NCBI RefSeq assembly: GCF_015245355.1
Contig: NZ_CP063311.1
Location: 3,286,942-3,350,941, forward strand
From: Anabaenopsis elenkinii CCIBt3563
Lineage (GTDB): Bacteria > Cyanobacteriota > Cyanobacteriia > Cyanobacteriales > Nostocaceae
Direction of reading: 5' to 3'
Length of the DNA stretch: 64,000 nucleotides
Positions 44,535 through 54,448 of this stretch are shown piece after piece. How positions within the stretch are numbered: position 1 is the first letter of the stretch; each line of letters opens with the position of its first letter. A program made the translations under genes and the position numbers. The notes below the pieces were generated by a model. It searched no databases, was not told the origin of the DNA, and was given only the letters and a program-made list of their open reading frames with translations.

Positions 44535-45380
44535 TCGGCATACACCACATCAGAACTATGGGAAACTCACGCAGCTTGACACTTCCCCCGCCTAAAGGCG
44601 TGGGATTTGGTGCGTCACTGACGTTCCTTGCTTTTACTGGACTTGCGTCTAGCAGAATTGACACTCCCCACGGCTAGAAGCTGGGGGATTCTTGCTTCAC
44701 GGGGATTCCAATGAATTTACCCGCGCTAACGCGCCGCTCCGCTAACTGCAAGCATCTTGACCGTGTGCCCCACGGCTGCAAGTTTGCGTGTAAATGGTTG
44801 TTTTACTCGCGTTGACCATTATATCACTGTGGCTAAAGCCAGTAAATCGTTCTAATGCGACTAAAGTCGCTAGCGCACAGTGCCCATAGTTAGAAACCAG
44901 GGGCACTGTGCGCGTTTTCTGGTAGAGGCACGCCACTGGAGGCAGTTAAGATGTACATTCAAAACCAAAGAGAAACTTGACGGCGATTTTAATCGCCAAC
45001 CGCTAGCCCATAAATGGAATTTATGGGCTAGCTCGCCGTTGTATTAATGGTCTATGTGTGGGGTTTTTAGCGTCAGAAATCATAAAATTTTCTATTAATA
45101 GATAGAAGTTACCAGCTAGTTATTCCCAAAATAATCCGTAATCTCTGTATTTTAGGCGCAAAATCACCGAATTAATGATATAGTTATTGGGAATTACTTC
45201 TAATAATTAGGTAAAATGGCTGTAATTCCTGGACATCTACCCAGTGATAGATGGTTTTCTAGCTATTTTCCCAACAACTGCGTAAGTCAAGATACTGCAA
45301 CAAATCATAAATAAATGTTGCATTTCTCAATTTTTTGTTATATTATTTTACGTAAGGCAATAATATTTTGTAAATATAGT
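44535..45380. repeat. Palindrome-dense intergenic region with IS200/IS605-end-like motifs
   Basis: Two related motifs occur: ttgacacttcccccgcc... at 44576-44608 and ttgacactccccacggc...gggggattcttg at 44658-44694, resembling the right-end RNA hairpins of IS200/IS605 TnpB elements. Perfect stems follow: gcgcacagtgccc/gggcactgtgcgc (44873-44885 with 44901-44913) and ctagcccataaat/atttatgggctag (45003-45015 with 45019-45031). There is no transposase ORF. It looks like element ends without the middle. From ~45060 to 45380 is the HLIP control region. Confidence 0.6.
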
Positions 45381-45394
45381 TAGGAGTGCCAGCC

Positions 45395-45574
45395 ATGACA
45401 AACGCAACAAACGTTAATGCTCCGGTAACTGAAGATCGCAACGCTTGGCGTTGGGGCTTTACACCCCAGGCAGAAATTTGGAACGGTCGCTTGGCAATGA
45501 TTGGCTTTTTAGCAGCCGCGCTGATTGAGTTGTTTTCTGGTCAAGGCTTCCTTCATTTCTGGGGAATTCTGTAA
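45395..45574 (+). CDS. High-light-inducible protein (one-helix CAB/ELIP/HLIP)
   Basis: The protein has 59 residues from the ATG at 45395, chosen because aggag lies eight bases upstream (a GTG at 45386 would not fit). One membrane helix carries the chlorophyll-binding motif [12 protein letters not shown]. The tail [14 protein letters not shown] is typical of the family. HLIPs bind chlorophyll in thylakoids and protect it during stress and photosystem assembly. A strong terminator follows. Confidence 0.93.
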   Translation: MTNATNVNAPVTEDRNAWRWGFTPQAEIWNGRLAMIGFLAAALIELFSGQGFLHFWGIL

Positions 45575-45612
45575 GTTTGATATACAGAAATAGCTAGATA
45601 AAAAAAATCAAT

Positions 45613-45641
45613 AAAAAAACCTGGTAGTACCAGGTTTTTTT
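45613..45641 (+). terminator. Rho-independent terminator of the HLIP gene
   Basis: The stem aacctgg/ccaggtt with loop tagta is followed by seven T residues, 39 bases after the HLIP stop. Confidence 0.9.
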
Positions 45642-45642
45642 A

Positions 45643-45857
45643 TTTATGTTTCATTTTTGTATCATTGACATACTCACCGACCTATAAAGTATGGCTTACG
45701 CCACGCTAGGATATAGGTGATTCTTGACGCTTCACAACAACTTGCTACCAAGGTAGTCTTACAGTCGTCGCTCCACGTCCATTTAAAGTCGTACCGACGA
45801 TAGCCTATGGGGACTGTTTTTTGTATTCATACACCAAAAAAAGCAAGTTCTATGAAC
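45643..45857. repeat. Third IS200/IS605-end-like stretch
   Basis: The pattern ttgacatactcaccgacc (45665 on) to gtgattcttgacgcttc (45718-45734) parallels the two ttgacac...gattcttg motifs at 44576 and 44658. Beyond it only short repeats of cgtc/gacg occur. No gene. Confidence 0.45.
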
Positions 45858-45885
45858 CAAAAAGCCGTCCTTTTAGGACGGGGCT
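45858..45885 (-). terminator. Rho-independent terminator downstream of sigA
   Basis: On the minus strand, ccgtcc-taaaa-ggacgg is followed by ctttttgg, about 40 bases past the sigA stop. The flanking bases (gaccaacagaatgggataca) belong to repeat family D, also seen at 20813. Confidence 0.8.
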
Positions 45886-45922
45886 TGTATCCCATTCTGT
45901 TGGTCAAACTAATGACTAATGA

Positions 45923-47095
45923 CTACCGAATATATTCCTTAAGAACACTATTGCGATTGGGATGACGTAACTTACGGAGTGCTTTAGCCTCAATTTGACG
46001 AATCCGTTCCCGGGTGACGTTGAAAATTTGTCCAATTTCCTCTAGAGTCTTCATACGACCGTCATCTAAACCATAGCGGAGTCGCAGTACATCACGCTCA
46101 CGAGGACTGAGACTATCGAGGACTTTTTCTAGGTCTTCACGCAGCAGATTTTTGGAGACCTGATCTTCTGGAGTTTCTCCATCAGATTCAATAAAATCAC
46201 CCAATCGAGAATCTTCCTCTTTACCGATGGGGGTTTCTAGTGAAATGGGTAACTGAGCAGATTTAGCAATAAACCGTAACTTCTCGATGGTCATTTCCAT
46301 GCGAGTCGCAATTTCTTCTTCAGTGGGTTTGCGACCCATTTCTTGAGATAGCAACTTGGTAGTTTTCTTAATCCGCGAAATGGTTTCGTAGAGATGAACC
46401 GGTAGGCGGATAGTACGGGATTGATCAGCGATCGCCCGGGTAATAGCTTGACGAATCCACCATGTGGCGTATGTAGAAAACTTATAACCTTTTTCATGGT
46501 CAAACTTTTCTGCAGCGCGAATCAAACCAAGACTACCTTCTTGAATTAAGTCTTGGAAAGACAAACCACGATTCATATATTTTTTGGCAATTGACACCAC
46601 AAGACGCAGGTTCGATTGCACCATTTTATCTTTTGCCCTGCGACCGATATGCAGGCGATAACGAAATGCTGGTAATGGCAATTGTACTGCTTCTGCCCAT
46701 TCCCGATATTCAGGTTCCCGTTCTAACTGCTCTTGCAGTCTATCCCGCACCCTTTCTAATTCCAGTAAATCAGCGATTTTACGCGCCAATTCGATTTCCT
46801 CGTCTGCCCGCAATAGTCTAATCCGACCAATTTCTTGCAAATAAAGGCGAATAGAGTCTTCAGTATAGTGCTTTTTCTTGCTTTGTGTCCGACGACGTGA
46901 TTTAGCGGCTTTTCCAGACTTTATGTCGTCCTCATCAGACTGAGGCTCTAAAAACTCATCTTCGCCATCATCATTAATCAGCAAGTCCTCTTCTTCTTCT
47001 TCTTCGACTAAGAGTTCTAACTCGAGCTCAGGCTGATTTATTATTTCTAGGTCAGGCTGATAAATGCTTTCGAGTACGTTGTTAGCCTGGTTCAT
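45923..47095 (-). CDS. sigA: Principal RNA polymerase sigma factor SigA (group 1, RpoD)
   Basis: A 390-residue sigma-70. The N-terminal region is strongly acidic ([20 protein letters not shown]), then basic ([13 protein letters not shown]). Region 1.2 ([16 protein letters not shown]), region 2 with the -10-binding stretch ([36 protein letters not shown]), region 3 and region 4 ([20 protein letters not shown]) are complete. It directs housekeeping transcription. The long upstream gap suggests extended control. A hairpin terminator follows. Confidence 0.95.
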   Translation of the reverse strand: MNQANNVLESIYQPDLEIINQPELELELLVEEEEEEDLLINDDGEDEFLEPQSDEDDIKSGKAAKSRRRTQSKKKHYTEDSIRLYLQEIGRIRLLRADEEIELARKIADLLELERVRDRLQEQLEREPEYREWAEAVQLPLPAFRYRLHIGRRAKDKMVQSNLRLVVSIAKKYMNRGLSFQDLIQEGSLGLIRAAEKFDHEKGYKFSTYATWWIRQAITRAIADQSRTIRLPVHLYETISRIKKTTKLLSQEMGRKPTEEEIATRMEMTIEKLRFIAKSAQLPISLETPIGKEEDSRLGDFIESDGETPEDQVSKNLLREDLEKVLDSLSPRERDVLRLRYGLDDGRMKTLEEIGQIFNVTRERIRQIEAKALRKLRHPNRNSVLKEYIR

Positions 47096-48077
47096 GCCGC
47101 GTTCCTCATGCTCCTTGCAGAATCAATTACTCAGATGTGTTTACTGCTCTGTGAATCGAGCTAGTTAACTACCGAAAATAGGGTTTTAGACTGACTTCCC
47201 GGAAGTTTTCGTCCTCTGTTAGAGGGCTGTTTGATGATATGTAGAAAGTCGTAGTACTGACTTGCTCATTTTAGTTAGAAATCATATGTGTTGCTATGAC
47301 ATATAATTTTTAACCCATTTGTTTAAACAAAGATTTGTCTTGATCCCAAAAACCTACCATTTCATATAACCAAAATATGAGTCTAATATGAATGTTGGCA
47401 TATTTTCTGATAAAGACTTTTCCGATTGTAGCGTGTTTCACAAAAATTGCACTCTTTTTGTGTGTTAATCATGATGCAATTGTCCAAAGTCAAGCCACTA
47501 ATAACTAAAAGATATTAGAAATGGTAGTCATCCCCTGAAATTTTTCACTTTCTCCCATCCTAGTGGCATTGTCTTTACATTCAAAGGAAACTACACCCGC
47601 TATTACATACATTTAAGTATGATATGCAACATTAATTACATAGCAACTCTTTTGTTAATGTTAACTTAAGCGAGAAATACTAATGCACCCATTTTTACAT
47701 TTCCTTCATAAACAACTCAATTTTTAGATTTGCATGGACTTTCTGGCACTGTCAACACAGTCAGAATCATCATGCTCGTCTTCAGACACGGAACTTTTGC
47801 CCTGCCAAATGCCTAAACTAGGGAGTTGAGGCTCTGGTGTCATCAGCAAAATGACCAACAGTTGAGATTTAACTGATTCGTCTTATTCACACATTAGCGC
47901 ACTGCTGAGATTTCTACCTTATGATAGTTGACAAACTGTTCTTATTGTATACACCGATATTCTAATCAATTCAGAAGAATTTTAACAGTCAAAATTACAG
48001 ATATTAGACTTAAGTAGGCTAATATTTAAATTATACAGGCAATATCACAGCCATCACCCCGGCAATACAAAGAAGGT
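47096..48077. other. Long intergenic region upstream of sigA
   Basis: About 980 AT-rich bases without a convincing ORF or repeat. It must contain the sigA promoter(s), perhaps several. I see a 9-bp inverted pair near 47212-47228 (ctctgttagag) and nothing else definite. A small RNA gene cannot be excluded. Confidence 0.4.
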
Positions 48078-48470
48078 TTGAGTATTCAGAAGTCTGAAAA
48101 TAAAACAGTCATATCACGAGTTTATTACCCACTGGCAGAGTTGGTGAAATTGGTAAGATTGTCAAATATAATACCCTCTTTCTATGAACAATGTTCAGAT
48201 TACCTGATATTTAATCCTGAATATATTGACGTAATTCTGCTAGAGGAAAGAGATTTGGCTTTGCTCTTCCAGCATAACAAATGCTGTTCTCAGTTGTGGA
48301 AAAAATTTACCCACAACCTAGATATAGGTGGTATTGACTCTTACCACAGTGGCAATATAGTTCCTGGATCTCAGTCACATGCAATTAATATTGGATACCC
48401 CTTGACAAGAATTTCTTTTTGTGGTTATTTTGCATCATTAAAAATGATATTTATGGTAACTTTATCTTGA
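48078..48470 (+). CDS. Doubtful hypothetical ORF
   Basis: A 130-codon frame from a TTG, with aagaagg just upstream but too close for normal spacing. The translation has some protein-like character (VYYPLAELVKLVRLSNIIP, then EYIDVILLEERDLALLFQ) but matches no family I know. Its C-terminal third, rich in Ser, Ile and aromatic residues, looks random. It may be a decayed gene. Kept with low confidence because the surrounding region is otherwise empty. Confidence 0.25.
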   Translation: MSIQKSENKTVISRVYYPLAELVKLVRLSNIIPSFYEQCSDYLIFNPEYIDVILLEERDLALLFQHNKCCSQLWKKFTHNLDIGGIDSYHSGNIVPGSQSHAINIGYPLTRISFCGYFASLKMIFMVTLS

Positions 48471-48597
48471 TGTATTATATCAAACAATTTTACCAGACAA
48501 GAAATCACAAAGAAAATTCCCTAGGTTTTGCTTCAAATGGGAAGTTCAACCAGGGAGTATTACTTTTGATCAAATTATGTGAGTTCTGGCTAATGGT

Positions 48598-49191
48598 CTA
48601 AGTATCGGGGAAATCTGGTGGCAGAATTACCCGATCAATTATATGAACAATCCCGTTGCTAGCTAGAATATCTGCTTGAGTCACCCTAGCATTGTTAATA
48701 GTTATAGTTTGGGTAGCATCATTAACATCTACTGTGGCGGGACTACCCTCAATTGTATTCACTTGTCCAGATGTCAGTTGATTGGACGCAAATTTCCCCG
48801 GAACAACGTGATAAGCAATTAGCCTGGTTAATTGGTCTTTGTTTTCTGGTTTGAAGAGGTTGTCTAAAGTACCTGTGGGTAAGGCATCAAAAGCAGCATC
48901 AGTAGGTGCAAAGACAGTATAAGGCCCTGGGGTTGCCAATTGATCGATTAAGCCTGCTGCTACCACTGCTCGTGTTAAGGTTTGAAACTGTCCTTCCTGA
49001 GCTGCAGCTTGTGCTAGTTGGGCTAAATTCAGATCAGCAGTTGTTTCTACACGAATATCTGCAACAGGAGGCGCAGTCACTGGCGGCGCTTCTGTCACCG
49101 GAGGTTCAGCGCAAGCAGATAGAGTAACTAAACTGCCCAAACTGATTATATTCAGCAATCCTTTACCTATAACTTTTGGAGTGAATTTCAT
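48598..49191 (-). CDS. Fasciclin (FAS1) domain lipoprotein
   Basis: The protein has 197 residues from the ATG at 49191. The signal peptide ends in a lipobox (LVTLSAC), so it is a membrane-anchored lipoprotein. A Pro/Val/Thr linker precedes one FAS1 domain with both conserved boxes: TVFAPTDAAFDALP (H1-like) and NGIVHIIDRVILPP (H2). FAS1 proteins mediate adhesion or cell-surface interactions. Monocistronic. Confidence 0.92.
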   Translation of the reverse strand: MKFTPKVIGKGLLNIISLGSLVTLSACAEPPVTEAPPVTAPPVADIRVETTADLNLAQLAQAAAQEGQFQTLTRAVVAAGLIDQLATPGPYTVFAPTDAAFDALPTGTLDNLFKPENKDQLTRLIAYHVVPGKFASNQLTSGQVNTIEGSPATVDVNDATQTITINNARVTQADILASNGIVHIIDRVILPPDFPDT

Positions 49192-49218
49192 ATGTTGGTG
49201 AAGATTCCATTCAGTCAA

Positions 49219-49611
49219 GAATTACTGATAATAGTGAATATTTTCATGGCAATCATCCCTCAACCTAACGACATAGCTTGGAAACACTTAAATTGATAGT
49301 TAAATTAATTTCATATTCGCTGCTGGCGGAATCAGGGTTTAAGGCTCTTTTAGCCAGTCATTGCATGGTGTGACTATTTAATATGTCGTGAGGTTTCATC
49401 AGTCACAAGAAGTAAATTATTATTTATAATTATTTATAATTATTTATAATCCCTAAATTTCCATACCAGTTCACAATCAAATAAATAACCTCACCCCCAG
49501 CCCTTATCCTGAGTCAGGAAAGGGAGGTGAGGTCAAATAGCCCCGGTTTTATGTAATTAATTAACTATTTTTGTGGCTTATTTAAGTAATTACACTCGAG
49601 AACATGGGTAT
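49219..49611. other. Intergenic region with a 10-bp tandem repeat
   Basis: 393 bases. Three perfect copies of tatttataat occupy 49421-49450. Near 49482-49540 an imperfect stem pairs aacctcaccccc with ggaggtgaggtc, possibly terminating gyrB transcription. Nothing else recognised. Confidence 0.5.
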
Positions 49612-51549
49612 TTATATATCTAAGTCTGTGAGATTGAGTTTAGAAGCATAGGTTTCGATGAACTCGCGTCTGGGTGCAACCCGATCGCCCATTAAAATTG
49701 TAAAAATGCGATCAGCTTCGGCTGCGTCTTCAATTTCCACCTGCTTCATTTTCCTGGTTTCTGGGTTCATGGTGGTGTCCCAGAGTTGTTGAGGCATCAT
49801 TTCACCCAAACCTTTGAAACGTTGGATGGTATAGTTAGCGTTGCTGGGGAATTGAGCAATTTTTTGTTGTAATTCCCGATCGCTATAGCAATACTCATGA
49901 TTGCGTCCCCGTTCTAATTTAAATAGTGGTGGACAGGCAATATATATGAAACCTTGTTCAATGAGCGATCGCTGATATCGATAGAAGAAAGTTAACAATA
50001 GTGTCCGGATGTGCGCCCCATCAACATCAGCATCAGTCATAATCACAATCCGATGATAACGCAGTTGGGAAGCGTCAAATTCGTCACCTTTTACGCCTAA
50101 ACCCAGGGCTGTAATTAACGCTTGAACCTCGTTATTTTTATAAATTTTCGCGTCGTCTGTCTTCTCGATATTGAGGATTTTACCACGCAGGGGCAGGATG
50201 GCTTGAGTGCGGCGATCGCGTCCTTGTTTAGCACTTCCACCTGCTGAGTCCCCTTCGACGATAAATATCTCCGACTCTCTGGGGTCACGAGAACTGCAAT
50301 CTGCCAATTTACCTGGTAACGGCGAAGATTCCAAGACAGATTTGCGCCGCACTAACTCCCGCGCATGACGAGCTGCTTCTGCGGCTTTAAAGGCTTGAAT
50401 AGCTTTATCTAAAATCGAGTCAGCGATTCCCGGATGAAATTCTAAATACTCACTGAGAACTTCTCCCACCAAAGAATCAACAATCCCGCGAACTTCAGTA
50501 TTACCGAGTTTGGTTTTAGTTTGTCCTTCAAATTCTGGGTCAGGGACTTTCACAGAGATTACTGCTGTCAAACCTTCCCGGACGTGTTCCCCACTGAGAT
50601 TAGATTCATTCTCTTTGATCTTATTGCGCTTGCGAGCAATAGCATTTAAAGTACGAGTCAGAACCGCCTTTAACCCTTCTAAGTGAGTACCACCATCAAC
50701 GGTACGAATATTATTAGCAAACCCCAGCACATTGTCTGTGTAAGCATCAGTACACCACTGTAAAGAAACTTCCACTTGTACATTATTGCGTTCTCCCTGC
50801 ACATAAATGATTTCTTCGTGCAGTGGTTGCTTCTCCCGGTTCAAATAACCAACATACTCTTTAATCCCACCCTTATACTCGTAGGTTTCTACCCTGGGGG
50901 TGTCGCTTTTGAGTAATTCCAGGCGATGGTCGCTAAAGGTAATTTTGACTCCTGCATTCAGATAAGCCAGTTCCCGCAGGCGACCTGCTAAAGTCATGTA
51001 ATCAAACTCAATACCAGTAGTAAATATTTGGTAATCTGGCTTAAATTTGACAGAAGTCCCTGTTTTAGCCTCTTTTTCAGGCTTTACTTGCAGTTCAGTA
51101 ACTGGTATACCCCTTTCATAGCGCTGGATATGAACCTTATGATCCCGCCAAACAGTCACTTCTACCAGTTCCGACAGGGCGTTAACCACAGAAATCCCCA
51201 CCCCGTGTAATCCTCCAGAAACCTTGTAACCACCACCGCCAAACTTTCCCCCGGCGTGTAATACGGTTAACACAGTTTCCAAAGCCGATTTCCCCGTGCG
51301 CGAATGGGTGTCGGTGGGAATACCCCGACCATCATCTGTGACAGTCACGGAACCATCCCCATTGATATCCACTTCTATATGGGTACAGTGACCCGCCAAA
51401 GCTTCATCAATAGAGTTATCTACCACTTCATAAACTAAATGGTGGAGTCCTCGCGGCCCGGTAGTCCCGATGTACATCCCCGGCCGTTTGCGGACGGCTT
51501 CCAGACCTTCCAGAACTTGAATCTGATCGGCACTGTAACTGCTCGTCAT
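49612..51549 (-). CDS. gyrB: DNA gyrase subunit B
   Basis: A 645-residue GHKL ATPase plus TOPRIM protein. Visible motifs: [13 protein letters not shown], the ATP-site [14 protein letters not shown] and [56 protein letters not shown] and [13 protein letters not shown], and the C-terminal [14 protein letters not shown]. It is the short form (no E. coli-type insertion) and contains no intein. It powers strand passage together with GyrA. Confidence 0.96.
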   Translation of the reverse strand: MTSSYSADQIQVLEGLEAVRKRPGMYIGTTGPRGLHHLVYEVVDNSIDEALAGHCTHIEVDINGDGSVTVTDDGRGIPTDTHSRTGKSALETVLTVLHAGGKFGGGGYKVSGGLHGVGISVVNALSELVEVTVWRDHKVHIQRYERGIPVTELQVKPEKEAKTGTSVKFKPDYQIFTTGIEFDYMTLAGRLRELAYLNAGVKITFSDHRLELLKSDTPRVETYEYKGGIKEYVGYLNREKQPLHEEIIYVQGERNNVQVEVSLQWCTDAYTDNVLGFANNIRTVDGGTHLEGLKAVLTRTLNAIARKRNKIKENESNLSGEHVREGLTAVISVKVPDPEFEGQTKTKLGNTEVRGIVDSLVGEVLSEYLEFHPGIADSILDKAIQAFKAAEAARHARELVRRKSVLESSPLPGKLADCSSRDPRESEIFIVEGDSAGGSAKQGRDRRTQAILPLRGKILNIEKTDDAKIYKNNEVQALITALGLGVKGDEFDASQLRYHRIVIMTDADVDGAHIRTLLLTFFYRYQRSLIEQGFIYIACPPLFKLERGRNHEYCYSDRELQQKIAQFPSNANYTIQRFKGLGEMMPQQLWDTTMNPETRKMKQVEIEDAAEADRIFTILMGDRVAPRREFIETYASKLNLTDLDI

Positions 51550-51868
51550 GAAAATTCTCCTGATGCATGGGTTAAAAGTCGCCCAAAAACAAAAAAGTTA
51601 AAACACACCAAGATTATAACACAAAAGGGTTAATGAGGATTATAGACCAATTTTGTGAGAAGTTTATATAAGGGATGTAGCCCCATAAGTTTTGTCAACT
51701 TATGCCTTGAAATTTTGAATTACTCCGATTGACTCTGTACTATATCACTTTGGTAGAGGAAAGGCGAGGAGGAACAGCAAATTACCCATCAGCCAAAATG
51801 CCAGAAAAACTTTAAGATTCTATCACAAAGACTTGACTGGAAAATGGCACTATGGGAAGTTTAAACTG
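51550..51868. other. Intergenic region between divergent gyrB and miaA
   Basis: 319 bases of divergent control sequence. The frame of miaA is open from 51833 but no RBS supports that start. Nothing else recognised. Confidence 0.4.
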
Positions 51869-52759
51869 ATGACTAAATTAATTGTAATTTGCGGTGCTAC
51901 GGCCACAGGTAAATCAGGCCTGGCTTTGACTTTAGCTAGGGGTTTAGGTTCTGTCATCCTCAGTGCTGACTCCCGTCAGGTGTATCGGGAATTTGATATT
52001 GGGACGGCGAAACCAACACTTACAGAACAAAAATTAGCACCTCATTATTTAATAGATATCTGCGACCCCAAGGACACTATGACGGTAGCAGACTATCAGG
52101 AACAAGCACAAGGTTTAATTTCTTCCCTACCCCAGTTTCCATTACTGTTAGTTGGTGGTACTGGTTTGTATATCCGCTCTATTGTCCAAGGGATGAAAAT
52201 TCCCAGGGTTGCACCAGATCAGGAATTGCGATCGCAACTGGAATCTTTAGGACAAGCTAGCCTATATGGTATGTTAAAACAAGTAGATGCGATCGCTGCC
52301 CAAAAAATCCATCCCCATGATCATGTTCGGACTTTACGAGCATTAGAAGTATTTTACATTACGGGTTGCCCCATTTCTGGGCAGCAAGGAGAGAACCCCC
52401 CAGATTACCCAATTTTACAAATAGGTTTAGATTGTGACCCGACAAAATTAAGGCTGCGCATTCACAGGCGAACCGAACAAATGATCGCTGATGGTTTAGT
52501 GGCCGAGGTAGAATATCTTTGTCAAAAATATGGTGCTGATTTACCCTTATTAAACACTTTGGGATATCAAGAAATTAAGCAGTATTTGGCGGGTGAAATT
52601 TCTTTAGATACAGCCCAAGAATTAATTGTTTTACATACAAGACAATTCGCCAAGCGCCAGCGTACCTGGTTTAAAGCATATCCTCAAATTCAGTGGTTTA
52701 ACGCCGATGATCCTGATTTAGTAGAAAAGGTTTGGCGACGAATGGGGGAATTTGTTTAG
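51869..52759 (+). CDS. miaA: tRNA dimethylallyltransferase
   Basis: The protein has 296 residues from the ATG at 51869 (MTKLIVICGATATGKS). The P-loop GATATGKS, SADSRQVYREFDIGTAKP, LVGGTGLYIRSI and the tRNA-contact region HTRQFAKRQRTWF are all there. It adds a dimethylallyl group to A37 of tRNAs that read codons beginning with U. Single gene, forward strand. Confidence 0.95.
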   Translation: MTKLIVICGATATGKSGLALTLARGLGSVILSADSRQVYREFDIGTAKPTLTEQKLAPHYLIDICDPKDTMTVADYQEQAQGLISSLPQFPLLLVGGTGLYIRSIVQGMKIPRVAPDQELRSQLESLGQASLYGMLKQVDAIAAQKIHPHDHVRTLRALEVFYITGCPISGQQGENPPDYPILQIGLDCDPTKLRLRIHRRTEQMIADGLVAEVEYLCQKYGADLPLLNTLGYQEIKQYLAGEISLDTAQELIVLHTRQFAKRQRTWFKAYPQIQWFNADDPDLVEKVWRRMGEFV

Positions 52760-52860
52760 CAGCAAAGCCTGAACCATGGGATAAAAGTAGTAACTGTCCC
52801 TCCTTGCAAGCGCTATTCTAGTAAAAATGAAGATATATCTACATCTGACTATAAAAAGCT

Positions 52861-54333
52861 ATGCTCATCCCAGAGAAAAAGCAATACAACTGGAAAGCTA
52901 TTATTAAAGCATTTGAAACTGTAGTTGGTAAAAATGGCGTGGTACAACGCCGGGAAGAACTCATTACCTATGAGTGCGATGGTTTAACCAGTTATCGTGA
53001 ACGTCCCGCTCTGGTATTACTACCCAGAACCACAGAGCAAATTGCCCAAATCGTCAAAATATGTAATCAATATTCTCTACCCTTTATCGCCCGTGGTTCT
53101 GGTACTGGATTATCTGGGGGGGCTTTACCTTCGGAAAATTCAGTTTTAATTGTCACTTCCCTAATGCGACAAATCCTGAGTATTGATTTAGATAATCAGC
53201 GCATTGTCGTACAACCAGGGGTAATTAATAGCTGGGTAACGCAAACCGTCAGCGGGGCGGGATTTTATTATGCACCAGACCCCTCCAGCCAAATTATCTG
53301 CTCAATTGGGGGTAATGTGGCAGAAAACTCTGGCGGAGTACATTGTTTAAAGTACGGTGTCACAACTAACCATGTTTTGGGTTTAAAAATTGTCACCCCC
53401 ACCGGGGAAATTTTAGATTTGGGGGGGCAAATTCCCGAAACACCCGGTTATGATTTAACAGGTGTATTTGTCGGTTCTGAAGGTACTTTAGGTATCGCGA
53501 CAGAAATTACTCTCAAAATCCTCAAAACTGCCGAATCAATTTGTGTATTATTAGCTGATTTTACCAGTATCGAAGCCGCTGGGGCAACGGTTTCTGATAT
53601 TATCAGCGCCGGAATTATTCCCGGTGGGATGGAAATGATGGATAACATTAGTATTAATGCAGTTGAGGATGTTGTCGCGACAAATTGTTATCCTCGCGAT
53701 GCTACGGCTATTTTATTAGTAGAAATTGATGGCTTGGATGTGGAGGTTCAAGTCAATAAACAACGGGTTGCGGAAATTTGTCGGCAAAATGGAGCGCGCA
53801 ATGTAACTAGTGCTAGTGATCCAGAAACTCGTTTAAAACTTTGGAAAGGACGCAAAGCAGCTTTCGCGGCCGCTGGACACTTAAGCCCAGATTATTATGT
53901 CCAAGATGGTGTTATCCCCAGAACTCAGCTACCTTATGTTCTGCAAGAAATTGAGGCATTAAGTGAAAAATATGGTTATAAAATTGCTAATGTATTTCAT
54001 GCTGGCGACGGTAACTTACATCCTTTAATTCTCTATGATAATTCCATACCAGGGGCGCTGGAAAAAGTAGAAGAAGTAGGGGGAGAAATTCTCAAGCTGT
54101 GTGTTAAAGTCGGAGGAAGTATTTCCGGTGAACATGGTATTGGTGCTGATAAAAAATGTTATATGCCAGATATGTTTACCCCTGCTGACTTAGAAACTAT
54201 GCAATGGGTAAGACAAGTATTTAATCCCCAAGGTTTAGCAAATCCTGGTAAAATATTCCCCACACCCCGCACTTGTGGCGAAGCCGCAAATTCAGTGAGT
54301 ATTAAGCAGTTTCCCGGAGTGGAAAAATTTTAA
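52861..54333 (+). CDS. glcD: FAD-linked glycolate oxidase/dehydrogenase subunit GlcD
   Basis: A 490-residue FAD-binding PCMH-type oxidoreductase. FAD-domain motifs are RGSGTGLSGGALP and IGGNVAENSGGVHCLKYG. The C-terminal half has HAGDGNLHPLIL and SGEHGIGADKK, the iron- and substrate-binding histidines of the D-2-hydroxyacid branch. In cyanobacteria it oxidises photorespiratory glycolate to glyoxylate. The partner subunits GlcE and GlcF are not adjacent. It lies 101 bases after miaA. Confidence 0.9.
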   Translation: MLIPEKKQYNWKAIIKAFETVVGKNGVVQRREELITYECDGLTSYRERPALVLLPRTTEQIAQIVKICNQYSLPFIARGSGTGLSGGALPSENSVLIVTSLMRQILSIDLDNQRIVVQPGVINSWVTQTVSGAGFYYAPDPSSQIICSIGGNVAENSGGVHCLKYGVTTNHVLGLKIVTPTGEILDLGGQIPETPGYDLTGVFVGSEGTLGIATEITLKILKTAESICVLLADFTSIEAAGATVSDIISAGIIPGGMEMMDNISINAVEDVVATNCYPRDATAILLVEIDGLDVEVQVNKQRVAEICRQNGARNVTSASDPETRLKLWKGRKAAFAAAGHLSPDYYVQDGVIPRTQLPYVLQEIEALSEKYGYKIANVFHAGDGNLHPLILYDNSIPGALEKVEEVGGEILKLCVKVGGSISGEHGIGADKKCYMPDMFTPADLETMQWVRQVFNPQGLANPGKIFPTPRTCGEAANSVSIKQFPGVEKF

Positions 54334-54448
54334 TTGGGCTAGTAATTTCGGCGAGTTTTGTATTAATGATATCATCATATCATCCTGAGAAATGTTAACT
54401 AAATATCTATATATAGCTATTTCTTAGGAACAAAAGTCAAGCCCATCA

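Noticed and set aside
48130-48165. tRNA-like stretch ggcagagttggtgaaattgg
   Set aside because: It resembles part of a leucine tRNA D-arm, but no acceptor stem, anticodon arm or T-arm could be matched around it.
49612-51549. Possible intein in gyrB
   Set aside because: The TOPRIM and ATPase motifs are continuous and the length is normal for a short GyrB, so no intein is present.
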